In this document: positions 40,628 through 53,400 of the stretch, piece after piece | Position numbering within the stretch: the first letter of the stretch is position 1 | How the letters are laid out: every line of letters starts with the position of its first letter | NCBI GenBank assembly: GCA_030063045.1 | Contig: JAQSEB010000081.1 | Span: 186,001 to 250,000 of the forward strand | Direction of reading: 5' to 3' | DNA: 64,000 nt | Source of the DNA: Pratylenchus scribneri | Lineage: Eukaryota; Nematoda; Chromadorea; Rhabditida; Pratylenchidae | Notes under the pieces: model-generated | Seen by the model: only the letters and a program-made list of their open reading frames with translations | The model's database searches: none | Told to the model about the DNA's origin: nothing | Position numbers and translations under genes: made by a program

Positions 40628-40786
40628 GCTTTTAGGTTACGGATAGGGGTTAGGGCTCAATTGTATGGAAGCATAGGGAAAATAGGGGAAATTAACAAAT
40701 TTTTCTTCTAAAGGTTTTTTGGTATAGGTATTTTGGTTAGTCGTGATTTTTTATATAGATTGAACTGATTTTTATAAATTTTTAAG

Positions 40787-41444
40787 CCCAATCATCGTTC
40801 ATTTACGCCCATTTCCACCACCACTGCCGCCAGTTCGCGTCCTCCACCAATTTTGGCTGTTGGCAACATTTTTGGCTCTGTAAAGTCTAGTCGTTCATCG
40901 ACTCCAATTAATGGCACTTCAATGACCAGCTTAAATGGTAACAACATCATTAATGGTCAGCAAAATGTTCAACTGAATTCAATTGCCGCTGATGGATCAG
41001 CACAAAATGAAGCCAACCAAAGTGAGGAAATAAAAGGGAATTCAGTGGATAGAAATTGGGAATTTTATTAGATTATATTAATTTACCAATTAAATTAGAT
41101 CACTGTGTTTTAACTTTTTACATAAAATTTTTTGTTTCAAAAAATTTTATGTAACTCAAATTTCGGGTTTAGGTTTTAGGTAGAATTGAATTTAAAATGT
41201 TGGCCTCAGAAAATTTGAATTTTTTGACACAAATTAACTAATTCATAGACTTTAATAGACATTATTTATAATCCGAAATGAATTTTACTATTGGTTTTTT
41301 CCTACAGATTCGGACAGTTCGCAACCATCACAGTTGACTGGAGGATTTGGGATGGGCCGACAACGACGCAATCAACAAATGTTGGCCAATTCAACAACAT
41401 TCCGTTCAAATTCACCGTCCACATCGAAAATGGGCCAAAACTAA
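40787..41444 (+). CDS. Possible 3' exons of C2
   Basis: Acceptor at 40786 followed by an open stretch rich in S, N and Q (S-R-P-P-P-I-L-A-V-G-N-I-F-G-S, S-L-N-G-N-N-I-I-N-G-Q-Q-N). A second acceptor lies at 41307, before D-S-D-S-S-Q-P-S-Q-L-T-G-G-F-G-M-G-R-Q-R-R-N, ending at TAA 41442-41444. A GT at 40939 (AATG|GTAACA) joins the two in phase. The donor in exon 14 of C2 is uncertain: GT at 40621 joins 40787 only in a frame that soon stops. It may therefore be an alternative 3' end or a separate small gene. The sequence after it is homologous to that following the C1 stop, which supports its belonging to the C locus. Confidence 0.45.
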
Positions 41445-41654
41445 AGATGATAAGAAGAAGAGAAGAAATGAATAAAATGAGAATATGAATAACACTAAAT
41501 TAAAACATTCAAACGATGATCGATCATTTTATAACCTGTTCCAATTTTTCAAACTTTTAAATTCTAAAATTTCACACGATCGTTCATATATTAAAAATAT
41601 TTTTGGATAAACTTTCAAATCAATTCACAATGTACAAGAAATGTTTATTTCAAT

Positions 41655-42632
41655 TAAATATTTTTTCCCTTTCGGAAAATGTTCGCCAAAATGTTTTTCC
41701 CTTTCCGGAAAATGTTCACCAAAATGTTTTTCCCTTTCCGGAAAATGTTCGCCAAAATGTTTTTCCCTTTCCGGAAAATGTTCACCAAAATGTTTTTTCC
41801 CTTTCCGGAAAATGTTCGCCAAACAATGTTTTGGAAAATGTTCGCCAAAATGTTTTTTATTCTTCCGGGAAAATGTTCACCAAAATGTTTTTTCCCTTTC
41901 CGGAAAATGTTCGCCAAAATGTTTTTTCCCTTTCCGTAAAATGTTCGCCAAACAATGTTTGGAAAATGTTCGCCAAAATGTTTTTTATTCTTCCGGGAAA
42001 ATGTTCACCAAAATGTTTTTTCCCTTTCGGAAGTTTTTCCCTTTCCGGAAAATGTTCACCAAAATGTTTTTTCCCTTTCGGAAAATGTTCGCCAAAATGT
42101 TTTTCCCTTTCCGGAAAATGTTCACCAAAATGTTTTTCCCTTTCCGGAAAATGTTCACCAAAATGTTTTTCCCTTTCCGGAAAATGTTCGCCAAAATGTT
42201 TTTCCCTTTCCGGAAAATGTTCACCAAAATGTTTTTCCCTTTCCGGAAAATGTTCACCAAAATGTTTTTCCCTTTCCGGAAAATGTTCGCCAAAATGTTT
42301 TTCCCTTTCCGGAAAATGTTCACCAAAATGTTTTTTCCCTTTCCGGAAAATGTTCGCCAAACAATGTTTTGGAAAATGTTCGCCAAAATGTTTTTTATTC
42401 TTCCGGGAAAATGTTCACCAAAATGTTTTTTCCCTTTCCGGAAAATGTTCGCCAAAATGTTTTTTCCCTTTCCGTAAAATGTTCGCCAAAAAATGTTTTT
42501 CCCTTTCCGGAAAATGTTCACCAAAATGTTTTTTCCCTTTCCGGAAAATGTTCGCCAAAATGTTTTTTCCCTTTCCGTAAAATGTTCGCCAAAATGTTTT
42601 TCCCTTTCCGGAAAATGTTCGCAAAATGTTTT
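41655..42632. repeat. Minisatellite R6, 33-bp unit, between C2 and B2
   Basis: About 29 copies of a 33-bp unit, CCCTTTCCGGAAAATGTT plus CGCC or CACC AAAATGTTTTT. Longer-range order is visible: a variant block with TTTATTCTTCCGGGAAAATG next to GCCAAACAATGTTTTGG recurs at about 41820-41880, 41950-42010 and 42360-42415. The unit contains the palindrome TTTCCGGAAA. Being a multiple of three without stops, it is open in many frames. Confidence 0.96.
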
Positions 42633-43374
42633 TCTCCTGGCGCTTTGTAATCCATTCAATAAATTTAGATATTATATTACCTAAATAAATAGGCCCTAAA
42701 TCTCTAAAAAAAAAAAAAAATCATAGAATTTTTGAATTCCCACTCCGCTCCATTCTTAAAGCTTTGAAATTGAAACCTATTAAATTAAATCATACTTAAA
42801 TATTTAATCTGCGAATTTTAATTTTTATTTCTTTAATTTTGTTTAAATCAATTTCAACATACCAATTTAGTTAAATTAATTATTTAAAATTTATATTGGA
42901 ATGCAATGAGGACATTGGCCCGCATTTTTTATATTTACAATGTGCACAATTTTAAACTTTGCAATTTTCATCGATTCCATTGCTCGTCAATTTTTAACAA
43001 CAATTCATGCCGTTTATTTTGCATATTTTCACTAGAAAATGGCAAAACCACAAATTTGCAAATACATCGGGAGCCACAGGTTTATATTTAAATATTAAAA
43101 TTATATATTATTTATGATCGGATTTAAATAAAATTCCTAAAATGATTCTTTTATTCATGTCTTTTTCAGTTGGATTATTCTTCCACTTTTTCTACATTCC
43201 GTCGATTGATCCAAACACCACTTAATGATGAATTGCTTAAAAAACAGGGAACAAAATTGAATAGTTCAAGAGCAAAATTTAGGTATAAATTTACAAAATT
43301 TCAAATTTTTAAAATATTGGGAATTGGCGCGGTTTTTTGTCGACAATTGGGGGTTTTTTGAGTATAAATTTTTT

Positions 43375-43624
43375 TGTGCTTGATCCTAGACACTCAAACC
43401 TATTACCCATTTTATAGAGCTCACCGAGTTACGTCGATTGATATATATTTTGTCGCTGTTTGGTTCAAAAATTAAAAGAGTTATGAACCAAAAACCAGTA
43501 TATGGTTTAGACGGTTTAATAGCTTTAATTGTGGCCAAACCGTGACAAAGTATACCTCAATCGACGCGACTCGATTAGCTCTATAAAATGGGTTTTGAGT
43601 GTCTAGGATCAGAGTCAGAGCACA
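43375..43624. mobile_element. Inverted-repeat element in B2 intron 2
   Basis: About 250 bp. Left end TGTGCTTGATCCTAGACACT, right end AGTGTCTAGGATC followed by AGAGTCAGAGCACA. Internal paired AGAGCTC and TCAATCGACGCGACTCGATT motifs link it to the MITE-1 group. A related degenerate copy lies in C1 intron 1 (about 11459-11737). Confidence 0.6.
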
Positions 43625-45173
43625 AAAAAGTTATAATCAAAAAACTGATTTGTTGACAAAAAAAAAAACTTACTCATGTTTAATTCAGCACAAGAAAAGA
43701 ACACTCCGAAAAACCCGTCACTTTGGGAATTGAAACAATGGAATTTATGGGAAAAACGCAAATGCTTGTTTTGGTGATGAGAATGCGACATGACAAGAAA
43801 AATGGGAACAAATGGATCCATTTAAGCCAAAAAGTTTGTTTTTATTATTTATATTATTTATTTTATTAAATAAAGGCTCCCTTTACCAATTACAACTTTC
43901 CGTACATTGCAGTGAAAGAGGCATATTTATTGTTCGAGGCGATGGATTCATTGATGAGTAAACTTGCCGAAAATGAAAACAATGTTTGTTGTCCGAATTT
44001 GTTATTATTAATTATTTATTCCCAATTATAATATAGCATCCAATTTGCGAACAATTGATAAAAGGCTCTTATGCTTTCGATTACAATTTAAATATCAATA
44101 CAAACAAAAATGGCCAATTGGAATTTACAATGGAATCAATCAAAAAACAAACACAAAAGAAAGTGCCAAGAGTCTTCCCAATTCGATCGCTTCCTTTGAT
44201 ACGCGATCAAATGGCTAAATTGCTGATGGAATATGATGGGACCCAGCAATTGGACTATGTCCATCACTCCCAAAATGGATATTGGAAGAAGATGGTTGGC
44301 ATTTTCTGTAAAAAGTTCATTAAATTAATATTAAAACTGCAGAAAATGCCAATAAATTACAAGAAGCAATATTTTATCGCGACACATTGGAATATAAAGT
44401 TGATGATAAACCGCGGGATAGGAAGATACAAATTGTATATAAACAAGGTGCAACTGGCACAGAATTCATTTATGTTAACCAGGTTAGTCATTTAAAAAGT
44501 TTTAATCATAAAATAAAATTTAGGCATTTGATAAACGGATGAATATTGGAAAAGCGGCAGACCAATTCTTTAAATTTGCAAATATTTCCATCCAAGATGC
44601 CCAACAATTGCTGGACGCAATGGAAATAATGTGCAATAATTTAAAAAAACAACAACCAATTTACCAGAATCAAGTATTCGAAAAAATTAAATAAATAATA
44701 AACCTTCATTTGAATTAAGTCATCTATGGTTGGTCACCAATTTGTGCAAGGTCTTTGGTACGACTACAAATTGGAAATTCATTCATGCCCAAATAAGCAA
44801 CTAAATTTTAACATGGAAACGATACTCAATACCGACAAAAATCATTTGCATATGCCCACTATCACTAAATTATATGGCCCAGTCCCATTGGGTGTATTCC
44901 ATTGGTTGAAGGAACAAATGGAAGAAATATTGGTTAAATTAAAATTACTTAGTATTCAAAAACTAGTAAGATATCAATTTATTAACATTTCCCTTGCATA
45001 AAAAAATTACAAAAATTCTTAACCTAAATAATTTCTTCAATTAATTGACTATTTTCAGTTGGTCTCTTCTTCATCTTCTGCATCCCATAAACTATTTAAT
45101 AAAGCTGATGAGAAGCAAGAAGGAGAACCCATATCGAACTTGGAGTAAAAATTTCTTGATTTTGATAATAAAT

Positions 45174-45509
45174 CAGTGCTGCGCGTCAGCTATTTTGAGC
45201 CCCGGCTTCAGAATTTTGGCCCCCGGCCGTGCCCCGGACAAATAGCAAAAATTTTTTTGACTTCTAAATTTTAAAAAAATTCTTTAAAATCAAAGAAATT
45301 TTATAAAAATTATTTAATTATTTTTAGTTTTAATTATCTATCCTTGAAATATAACGATATTTTATTCCGTTATTTCATTTTCAAAAAATATAATTTAATC
45401 CTTCAAAATAATGAATGACCATAATTTTTGTAAAATTTGGGGCTGGCCACGACCCTAAAAAAGTCAGCCCCAGCTCCTAGCCCCGGGTTTTCAGGCCCGC
45501 GCAGCACTG
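45174..45509. mobile_element. hAT-like MITE in B2 intron 9
   Basis: 336 bp between CAGTGCTGCGCG and CGCGCAGCACTG, GC-rich at both ends (GCCCCGGC, CCCCGGG). Flanks are AT-rich direct repeats (ATAATAAA / ATAATAAT), an imperfect 8-bp duplication. The same intron in B3 is only 42 nt long, so it acts as an empty site. Confidence 0.75.
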
Positions 45510-46569
45510 ATAATAATTTGGTTTTATAAATAATATATTGTTCCAGATCCAATTATCAAGGCAGAGAAATATTGCATGTAGAAAAACTGCCATATATTGA
45601 TTATTATGAGGGAAAACGCTATACAAAGTTTATGTTCATTGAAATGCAACAGTCAGAAAATCGGAGAAAATGGATCCATCTATACAAATGGGTATGTATA
45701 TGATATATGTACGGCCATTATTGATTTGATTATCGGCCATTTTCGATTTTGGCCGGCCATTATTGGAAATGGCCGGCCAATAATGAATGAAGCTGATAAA
45801 ATCAGAATAGTGGGAAATTATTAAATTAATTTTTAAAATATAGTTACACTTCACCGCCCACAACTTTGTACTCATATTGATACCCGAGGATGCTTATGTA
45901 GTGATAAAAGCAATGGATTAAATAATGAATAAAGTTGTTGGCCTAGACAAGGTTCGCAAATATTTAAGAATATGCAACTCTCATTGATATGCAAAAACAA
46001 TATTTTTCAGCCTCCAAATTGTCCCATATTTCTTGGAGATGAGAAAGGTCGCATCTATGATTATAGACTTGGAACTGGTCAGAACGAAGATGGTCATTTG
46101 GAATTTAGAATGGAATCTATATCAAAATCTGCAAATCCATCGCATAAACCGAAGAAATTGTTCATGCCAATTCAATTGCTTCCTTTATTACGCGATCGAA
46201 TGGCCAAAATGCTGAAGGAATTTGATGGGATCGAGGAAATTGGACCTACTCCTTCACCGCTCCCAAAATGGGTGTTGGAAGAAGAGGGTATTTTTAAAGC
46301 TGATTTATTTTCAAATTAGTTTAATTATTTAAGAAACTATAAATGATATGTCAAATGCCTACGGGGTTAATAAAGACAAAGAAAAATGGGAAATTTTGCG
46401 ACAAGAAATATTCGACTTTAGTGTTTATGTCAATGCCATTATTGGAAAGCAGGATAGGAAAATGATAATTCGGTTGGAGCGAAATAAATGGGGCCAGAAA
46501 TTCATTCAAATTATGCAGGTCTGTCCTCTAAAAATTGTTTTATAGAAAGTACTTATATAAAACATACAT

Positions 46570-47803
46570 TTTTGCTTTGTAAATGTGTTTTCAATTGTAA
46601 ATGTGTTTTCGATTGTGATTGTGTTTTCAATTGTAAATGTGTTTTCGATTGTAAATGTGTTTTCATTTGTAAATGTGTTTTTGATTGTAAATGTGTTTTC
46701 GATTGTGAATGTGTTTTCAATTGTAAATGTGTTTTTGATTGTAAATGTGTTTTTGATTGTAAATGTGTTTTCGATTGTAAATGTGTTTTCGATTGTAAAT
46801 GTGTTTTCGATTGCAAATGTTTTTTCGATTGTAATTGTGCTTTTGGTAGTAAATGTGTTTTCGATTGTAAATGTGTTTTCGATTGTAAATGTGTTTTCGA
46901 TTGTAAATCTGTTTTTTGTAAATGTGTTTTCGATTGCAAATGTTTTTTCGATTGTAAATGTGTTTTCGATTGTAAATGTGTTTTCGATTGTAAATGTGTT
47001 TTCGATTGTAAATCTGTTTTTTGTAAATGTGTTTTCGATTGCAAATGTTTTTTCGATTGTAAATGTGTTTTCGATTGTAAATGTGTTTTCGATTGTAAAT
47101 GTGTTTTCGATTGTAAATGTGTTTTCGATTGTAAATGTGTTTTCGATTGTAAATGTGTTTTCGATTGCAAATGTTTTTTCGATTGTAATTGTGCTTTTGG
47201 TAGTAAATGTGTTTTCGATTGTAAATGTGTTTTCGATTGTAAATGTGTTTTCGATTGTAAATCTGTTTTTTGTAAATGTGTTTTCGATTGCAAATGTTTT
47301 TTCGATTGTAAATGTGTTTTCGATTGTAAATGTGTTTTCGATTGTAAATGTGTTTTCGATTGTAAATCTGTTTTTTGTAAATGTGTTTTCGATTGCAAAT
47401 GTTTTTTCGATTGTAAATGTGTTTTTGATTGTAAATGTGTTTTCGATTGTAAATGTGTTTTCGATTGTAAATGTGTTTTCGATTGCAAATGTTTTTTCGA
47501 TTGTAATTGTGCTTTTGGTAGTAAATGTGTTTTCGATTGTAAATGTGTTTTCGATTGTAAATGTGTTTTCGATTGTAAATCTGTTTTTTGTAAATGTGTT
47601 TTCGATTGCAAATGTTTTTTCGATTATAATTGTGTTTTCGATTGTAAATGTGTTTTCGATTGTAAATGTGTTTTCGATTGTAAATCTGTTTTTTGTAAAT
47701 GTGTTTTCGATTGCAAATGTTTTTTCGATTGTAAATGTGTTTTCGATTGTAAATGTGTTTTCGATTGTAAATGTGTTTTCGATTGTAATTGTGTTTTCGA
47801 TTT
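46570..47803. repeat. Minisatellite R7, 18-bp unit, in B2 intron 13
   Basis: About 68 copies of TGTAAATGTGTTTTCGAT. Higher-order structure: a marker block with GTAATTGTGCTTTTGGTAGT recurs at 46831, 47185 and 47503, spaced 354 and 318 bp, together with a CTGTTTTTTGTAAATGTG variant. The two stop-free sense frames encode V-F-D-C-K-C or F-S-I-V-N-V repeats. Confidence 0.97.
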
Positions 47804-49092
47804 ACTTGGTTTTCTGCATCATCCTCTCAATTAACCGATTTGATATGAAAAATCAAATTAATTTCCAGGAATTCGACAAGCAATTGGAATCATTGAATAT
47901 TGCAGAAGACAAAAGTTATTTTGTTTATTTTCAACCTATTCCGGTGCATATAGCTTCGAACTTGCTCGACGCAATGCACAAACTGTCAAATGATTCAGAT
48001 AAAAAATGCGCCGCCCTTCAAATTTCGGATGAGATCCTTGCGAAAAGGGTAAGTCCGATTGTTTTTCAATTAAATGTTCTCCTATTTTCATCATCTAACT
48101 AATCGAGCTAGAAATTTCCATCCCATACTTTATGAAATAAATTTATTGAGGATTAAGATTTATTTTTAATAAAATTGATTCAAAATTGGATTTTTAGATC
48201 AAAAAATGATAATGAACATTTTTTTATTGAATAGGATCAAAGAAATATATATAAATTGGTGATTTGTCAACAAAGAGTGAGTGGCCTTCATTATGATTAC
48301 CAATTAGAAATCCAAATTTCACCGCTAACAAAACAATTGGACTTTAACCTCTTAACAACAAAAACAAAAGCCGACCCATTGCATGAACCAAGGAAATTAT
48401 ATGGGCCAATTCCAATGAGTGTATTCAATTGGTTGAAGGGGAAAATGGTCGAATTATTGAAAAAGTAAATGCTTTTTAATAACATATCGGATCGGCACTT
48501 TTAATGATTAAAAAGTTATCCCAAATATTTATATACGAAAAATACACATCCAAATTCATATTTCATAGACCTTTATATCATCCTAAATCTAAAATAAATT
48601 TTCAGTTCTTCAAATCAACAAGAACAAAATACACTCCGTGTCGAACAATTTGAATTTGATGAAGATGGTATTGTGGTTGGGAGCATACAAAAATCCTTAA
48701 TTCATTTCAGTTGATGCAAAACAGCCAATTGCTTGCAAAGAAGAAGCCAATAATGGAATGCATGAAAGATTAATTCGTTATGAATCAAAGGACTATATGA
48801 TGGACATTGAACCGCAGGACAGACAAATCCAAATTAAACTTCAACAAGGCAAAAGTGGCAAAAAATTTATCTTGATTGTGAAATTTTGATAAGCGAAATA
48901 TTATCAACATTTATCATGAAAAAACAAAAGAGCGATCAAGGATAAATTTTTATTTTTAAGACAAAATTATAACATTTAGAAATGGCTATTAAAAGTTAAA
49001 ACCAATAATAAAGATATTACAAAAGCTGAATTATTGGATGATAACAAATTGATTGCCATTTTATTTTAAATTAAAATTTTTAATTCACTCCA

Positions 49093-49347
49093 TTTAAGTC
49101 ATCGATGCTTTGCCAACAAATTGTCAGCTGCTTTCATTATGACTACAAATTGGAAATTCACAAAAACAAAAACCAGAAACTGCATTTTCGATTCCAAACT
49201 ATGGAAAAAATAAATTCCGAAAAGCCACATAAACCAAAGAATCTCTATGGACCAATTCCATTTGACATATTCAATTGGTTGAAGGATAAAATGGCCGAAA
49301 TATTAGCTGATTGTGATAAATCGGATGGAAATGAAAAAAATAGATAG
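49093..49347 (+). pseudogene. B-family type-b repeat fragment
   Basis: An open stretch after TTTAAG|TCATCG, as in exon 8 of B2 and B3. It contains H-Y-D-Y-K-L-E-I, K-N-L-Y-G-P-I-P and F-N-W-L-K-D-K-M-A-E-I-L, then stops at 49347. It lies 200 bp after the B2 stop, with no intervening type-a repeat, whereas B1 continues with one after the equivalent exon. It is either the displaced last exon of B2 or a leftover of a deleted copy. Confidence 0.5.
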
Positions 49348-49639
49348 AGATTTTTATTTATTCGGTTGTTAATATTATTTTGTTGATTAATTTTTAATTG
49401 AAAAATATAAAATTGATGGTAATTTTTAAACTTTATTTTCTTTAAAGATTTATTTTCAATTGAATATTACATTTATTTTATTTATGAATAATTAAATGAT
49501 TTATTCAATATATTATTGGTTAAAAATAACAATATTGAAAAAACCGGCAAAAATGTATTTAATAAATTTTTAAGAAAATTTAAAAAAAAATTAAATTTGT
49601 TCGGAAATTATAGTTGACTCCAATCTAATGACTCTAAAC

Positions 49640-50130
49640 TAGGGTTCAGCGGTACCGGTACTTTGGACCAAAATCGGTACCGGTACTTGCCGGTACCAGC
49701 CTACTCGGTATTCGGTACCGGTACTGGGTTTAGGGTCGGTACCCGGTACCGGTACTCGGCACCGGTCGGTACCGGTACTAGTCGGTACTGGAGAAAAAAT
49801 GATAAAATATCATAAAATTTTTAAAAAATCAATTTTTTTTCTTTCAAAAATCAAAAATTTTTGATATAGAGAAATAAAAAATAGCTTCATAAAAGATTTA
49901 AATTTGACTGAAATTTTCATTTTAAAGAATAAAATTTAAAAAAAAATAAAAATTTGGCCAAAAATGCCATTTTAGGGGGTGCATGTCAGTACCGACTAGT
50001 ACCGAGTTGAAAAAACGGTACCGGTAGTACCGGGGTCGGTTCCGGTACTGGCAAAATCGGTACCGGTACTGGCCAAAGGCCGGTACTTCGGTACCAGTAC
50101 CGACCGGTACTGCGGTACCGCTGAACCCTA
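49640..50130. mobile_element. hAT-like MITE with TAGGGTTCAGCGGTACC ends
   Basis: A 491-bp element with perfect 17-bp termini TAGGGTTCAGCGGTACC and complement. It is flanked by the perfect 8-bp duplication CTCTAAAC at 49632-49639 and 50131-50138 (fits nTnnnnAn). Both ends are packed with GGTACCGGTAC repeats in both orientations; the centre is AT-rich. No coding capacity. Confidence 0.93.
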
Positions 50131-50480
50131 CTCTAAACCCTTCAGAAATTGAATGATAATCTTGATAGTGAAAATTCCAATGGATATGTGTTTTATGGGC
50201 CTACTCTTTTCCCGGGGAACTATTATTTGGCCATAAATCCGCAATCCATATAAAATATTTATTTTTGATTTAAATATTTAAAATTTTAATAAATATTATT
50301 AATATTTGAATTGAAAAATCCTTTATTTTAATTCATATGAAAAGGCATAATTTCATAAGCAAATTTAACAGTTTCTTCTTTCTTCCATATTGTTTTTCTT
50401 CACTGAATTAATTCAAAGAAAAATCGCCTAATAAATAGAAAAATAAATATATTTATAGCCAAAATATTTATTATTCCACC

Positions 50481-53400
50481 TTATTCTCTTGTCAATGACT
50501 TTATCGAGCAATTCATCCAAAACAATGGAATATGCCGGATATATTTGATAATCAAAATTTCGAATAACTGGAACAATTTTCCACGTAATTTTTTTTTCCT
50601 TGTATTTGAATTCCATTTTGCTGTTATTCTACTTTTAGGCATTCCATGGCTTTGATATTCCAACAACTGAAATTTTAAATGGATGTTTAATTTAGCTAAA
50701 TTTAATCAACATTTTTTGTTTAAAAAAAATAGTTTTTTTGGGGCCATAAAGGTGGTCATTCAAAATCACGGTCTAGGTCTAAATCTAAGCTAATGATAAA
50801 ATTCATAAAAAAGAGCTGATTTTTAAGTTTTTGAAACCACTATTTTTATGGGTAAATTATTATTATTTCATTTTTAAAATTATTATAATTTAATTAATTA
50901 ATTACCGTAAATTTAAATATTTTGCTTCGTTTTATTCCTCCTCTTTCCATTTGTTGTTCATCCAAAATATTTTGCAATTTTGAAAAGAATTCATCCAAAT
51001 CAATTCGAAAAGGTTCATTTCTCCAACAAGTATTTTCCGGATGGAATGGATTTATTGGAAAATTAAATGGTAGGCTTAAAAATAAATAAAATAAAAATTT
51101 TAAATTTATTTACCAAAAATAGCAAATATGTGGCTCAATTGCGCATGAAAATGTTTCCAAATTCTAAAATAATTTAAATTTTATTTTTATAAATTTTTAT
51201 TTAAAATTTACGCTCAATTTTTCCAACATTTCCAAAACGAATTCCTAACGAAAATTTGGGTAATAACAACGATTGCGACAAGCGGCTTTAAAATCCAAAC
51301 TCTGAAAATTAGGATTAAATAGGAATTTTCATTAATTTAAACCCAAAGTGGATGAATTTGGTCCAATTTTATGATTATTTCCATTAAAACATGATCTGCA
51401 AATTCACCAGTTGTGCATTTTAACTGAAAATATTTAATTACAAAAAAATTAAAAACCCAAAAACCTGATCAAATTCCTCAAAATGTCTTAATTCAATTGC
51501 AATAGCAAGTGAAGAAAGTCGATGGAACGCAAAAAGCCCCTCTAATTCGCGCAATGGTGCATCTTCACCCCATCCGGCGGCATAACGTGCTATGAAATCC
51601 AAATGTTCCAATTGGGGACAAAATTCGGCCAATTGGATTAAGCCTAACTGAAAATAATGGATAAAATAAAATCATTCATTAATAATAATAATAATAATAG
51701 GAATAGACCACGCAAACGGTAAACACGGTATTAATATAATAGTTTTGTTTTTTGAGAATATTCTTAACAATATGAATTAACTTAAAATAAAAAATTAACC
51801 ATAGAAATACTTAAAAAGGGGTATTAAAATCAGAACAGGCGGAATTATTAAAATCAGAACAGGCGGAATTAAAATTCAGAACAGGAGGAATTATTAAAAT
51901 CAGAACAGGCGGAATTATTAAAAATCAGAACAGGCGGAATTATTAAAAATCAGAACAGGTGGAATTATTAAAATCAGAACAGGCGGAATTATTAAAATCA
52001 GAACAGGCGGAATTATTAAAATCAGAACAGGCGGAATTATTAAAATCAGAACAGGCGGAATTATTAAAATCAGAACAGGCGGAATTATTAAAATCAGAAC
52101 AGGCGGAATTATTAAAATCAGAACAGGCGGAATTATTAAAATCAGAACAGGCGGAATTATTAAAATCAGAACGGGCGGAATTATTAAAATCAGAACAGGC
52201 GTAATTATGAATAGTAATTGTATGGATGGAAAATATTATAAATCCCCAAACATACATAGTCAATATTGAAATTTAACTGAAGAGCTTGAAGATGCCGAAA
52301 ATTGGGCAAGTTTAATTGCAAAAATGAATGATTTTGGGCATACAACATTGGCCATTGGAGGCTAAAAGCTTTTGGATTAATCATTTAAATATGCTAATTT
52401 AATTTACCTATAAAATCTGTCGTATATTTTTGTATTATTCGAACCGAGTATTTCGTCCAATTCAAAATAAGAATTGTTTAGGAAAAAACGCAATTTCGGA
52501 AAGATTTCTTCATCCAACAGGGTGAGAAATTTTACTTTGTTTCTTTCAATGTTCCCCTTCCAGCTCCAACGATCTTCATGCCAGATTTGTAAATATTTAA
52601 CACTTTTTGGCAGTAAAACGATTAATTGGCCCTCCTCATCCTCCCTGAATAAATCGTCCAATCCATTAATTCGCAAACATTCTAGCTGGAAAAATTCATA
52701 AATTTAATTGGCTTTCTGCTAATTTTTAAAATTTTTTTAAGATTAATTATTTAATAAATTCCCAAAATTTCCTTTATTTCTAGTAGTCAATTCAAACCTT
52801 TTGACAATTCGCTAACAAATCGATCCATGCTTGATTTATGGCCGTTTTTTTGTTTTGCAATTATTTTTCGCCTTCTACTTATCGGGCATAAATTTAAGGA
52901 CAATGAAATGAGTTGTGGGGCCAAATGCTGGGCAATTTGTCGCAAATGCCAAGCGTCCAGGCTGTCTTCAATGCGCAAATGTACCAATTTTTGATAGTCG
53001 GCCAAATGTCGAAAATAACGACCAAAACGGGTGTGCACACCAATGCCTGGGCCAAAATGAAGTTCTTCCAAATTTGGACCACAACGACGCAAAATGGCAC
53101 TCAATTTGCCCAACTGTTTAGATTTTAATAGGAAAAATGATTGGTCAATTTTGACAAAAACCGTACACTTCGGGATGGTCTTGAGCATTGCGGATTTTTG
53201 ACTCGATCCGTCACTTTCAATATTCGAACCTCTTTCCAAGCAAATGCCAGTGCCATTTGACGCCAAATTCGACAAACTCGTTCCAATCGAATTCGTTGCT
53301 GAAAACTCAACAAATGGAAAATGAGAATCTGCGGAGAGAAAGGCGATTTGAAAAATTCCTTATTAAAATTACGTGGGGCTTAATTGCCTGTCTAAAGAGG

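Larger units (their letters stand above)
42906..48889 (+). pseudogene. B2: PUR-like multi-repeat family gene, with lesions
   Basis: Seventeen exons: 42906-43079, 43170-43282, 43689-43833, 43876-43983, 44037-44294, 44343-44482, 44524-44673, 44720-44932, 45059-45144, 45547-45691, 45844-45951, 46011-46287, 46334-46518, 47869-48048, 48235-48464, 48606-48667, 48711-48889. The N-terminus is basic, rich in F, R, N and S and poor in acidic residues (mitochondrial presequence possible). The body alternates type-a repeats (strand R-K-I-Q-I, then G-A-T-G-T-E-F-I, then helix D-A-Q-Q-L-L-D-A-M-E) and type-b repeats (Y-D-Y-K-L-E-I, then K-L-Y-G-P-V-P-L-G-V-F-H-W-L-K). This pattern recalls PUR/Whirly/PC4 single-strand nucleic-acid binders, by eye only. 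Lesions: one base lost in exon 5 (258 nt against 259 in B3) and TAA at 45919-45921 in exon 11. Otherwise well conserved. Confidence 0.62.

Noticed and set aside
41603..42659. Open frames with E-N-V-R-Q-N-V-F repeats
   Set aside because: 33-bp unit divisible by three in R6; both strands and several frames are open, which is typical of a minisatellite.
46488..48102. Very long open frames of hexapeptide repeats (V-F-D-C-K-C, F-S-I-V-N-V) in the 18-bp arrays
   Set aside because: They arise because the unit is 18 bp without stops; they lie in introns flanked by correctly phased exons of B2, and similar frames exist on the opposite strand.
52787..53313. Frameshift pseudogene in the F-box/LRR gene
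   Set aside because: Two apparent frame changes are each explained by a short GT-AG intron (53114-53166 and 52830-52878) that restores phase and yields better LRR motifs.
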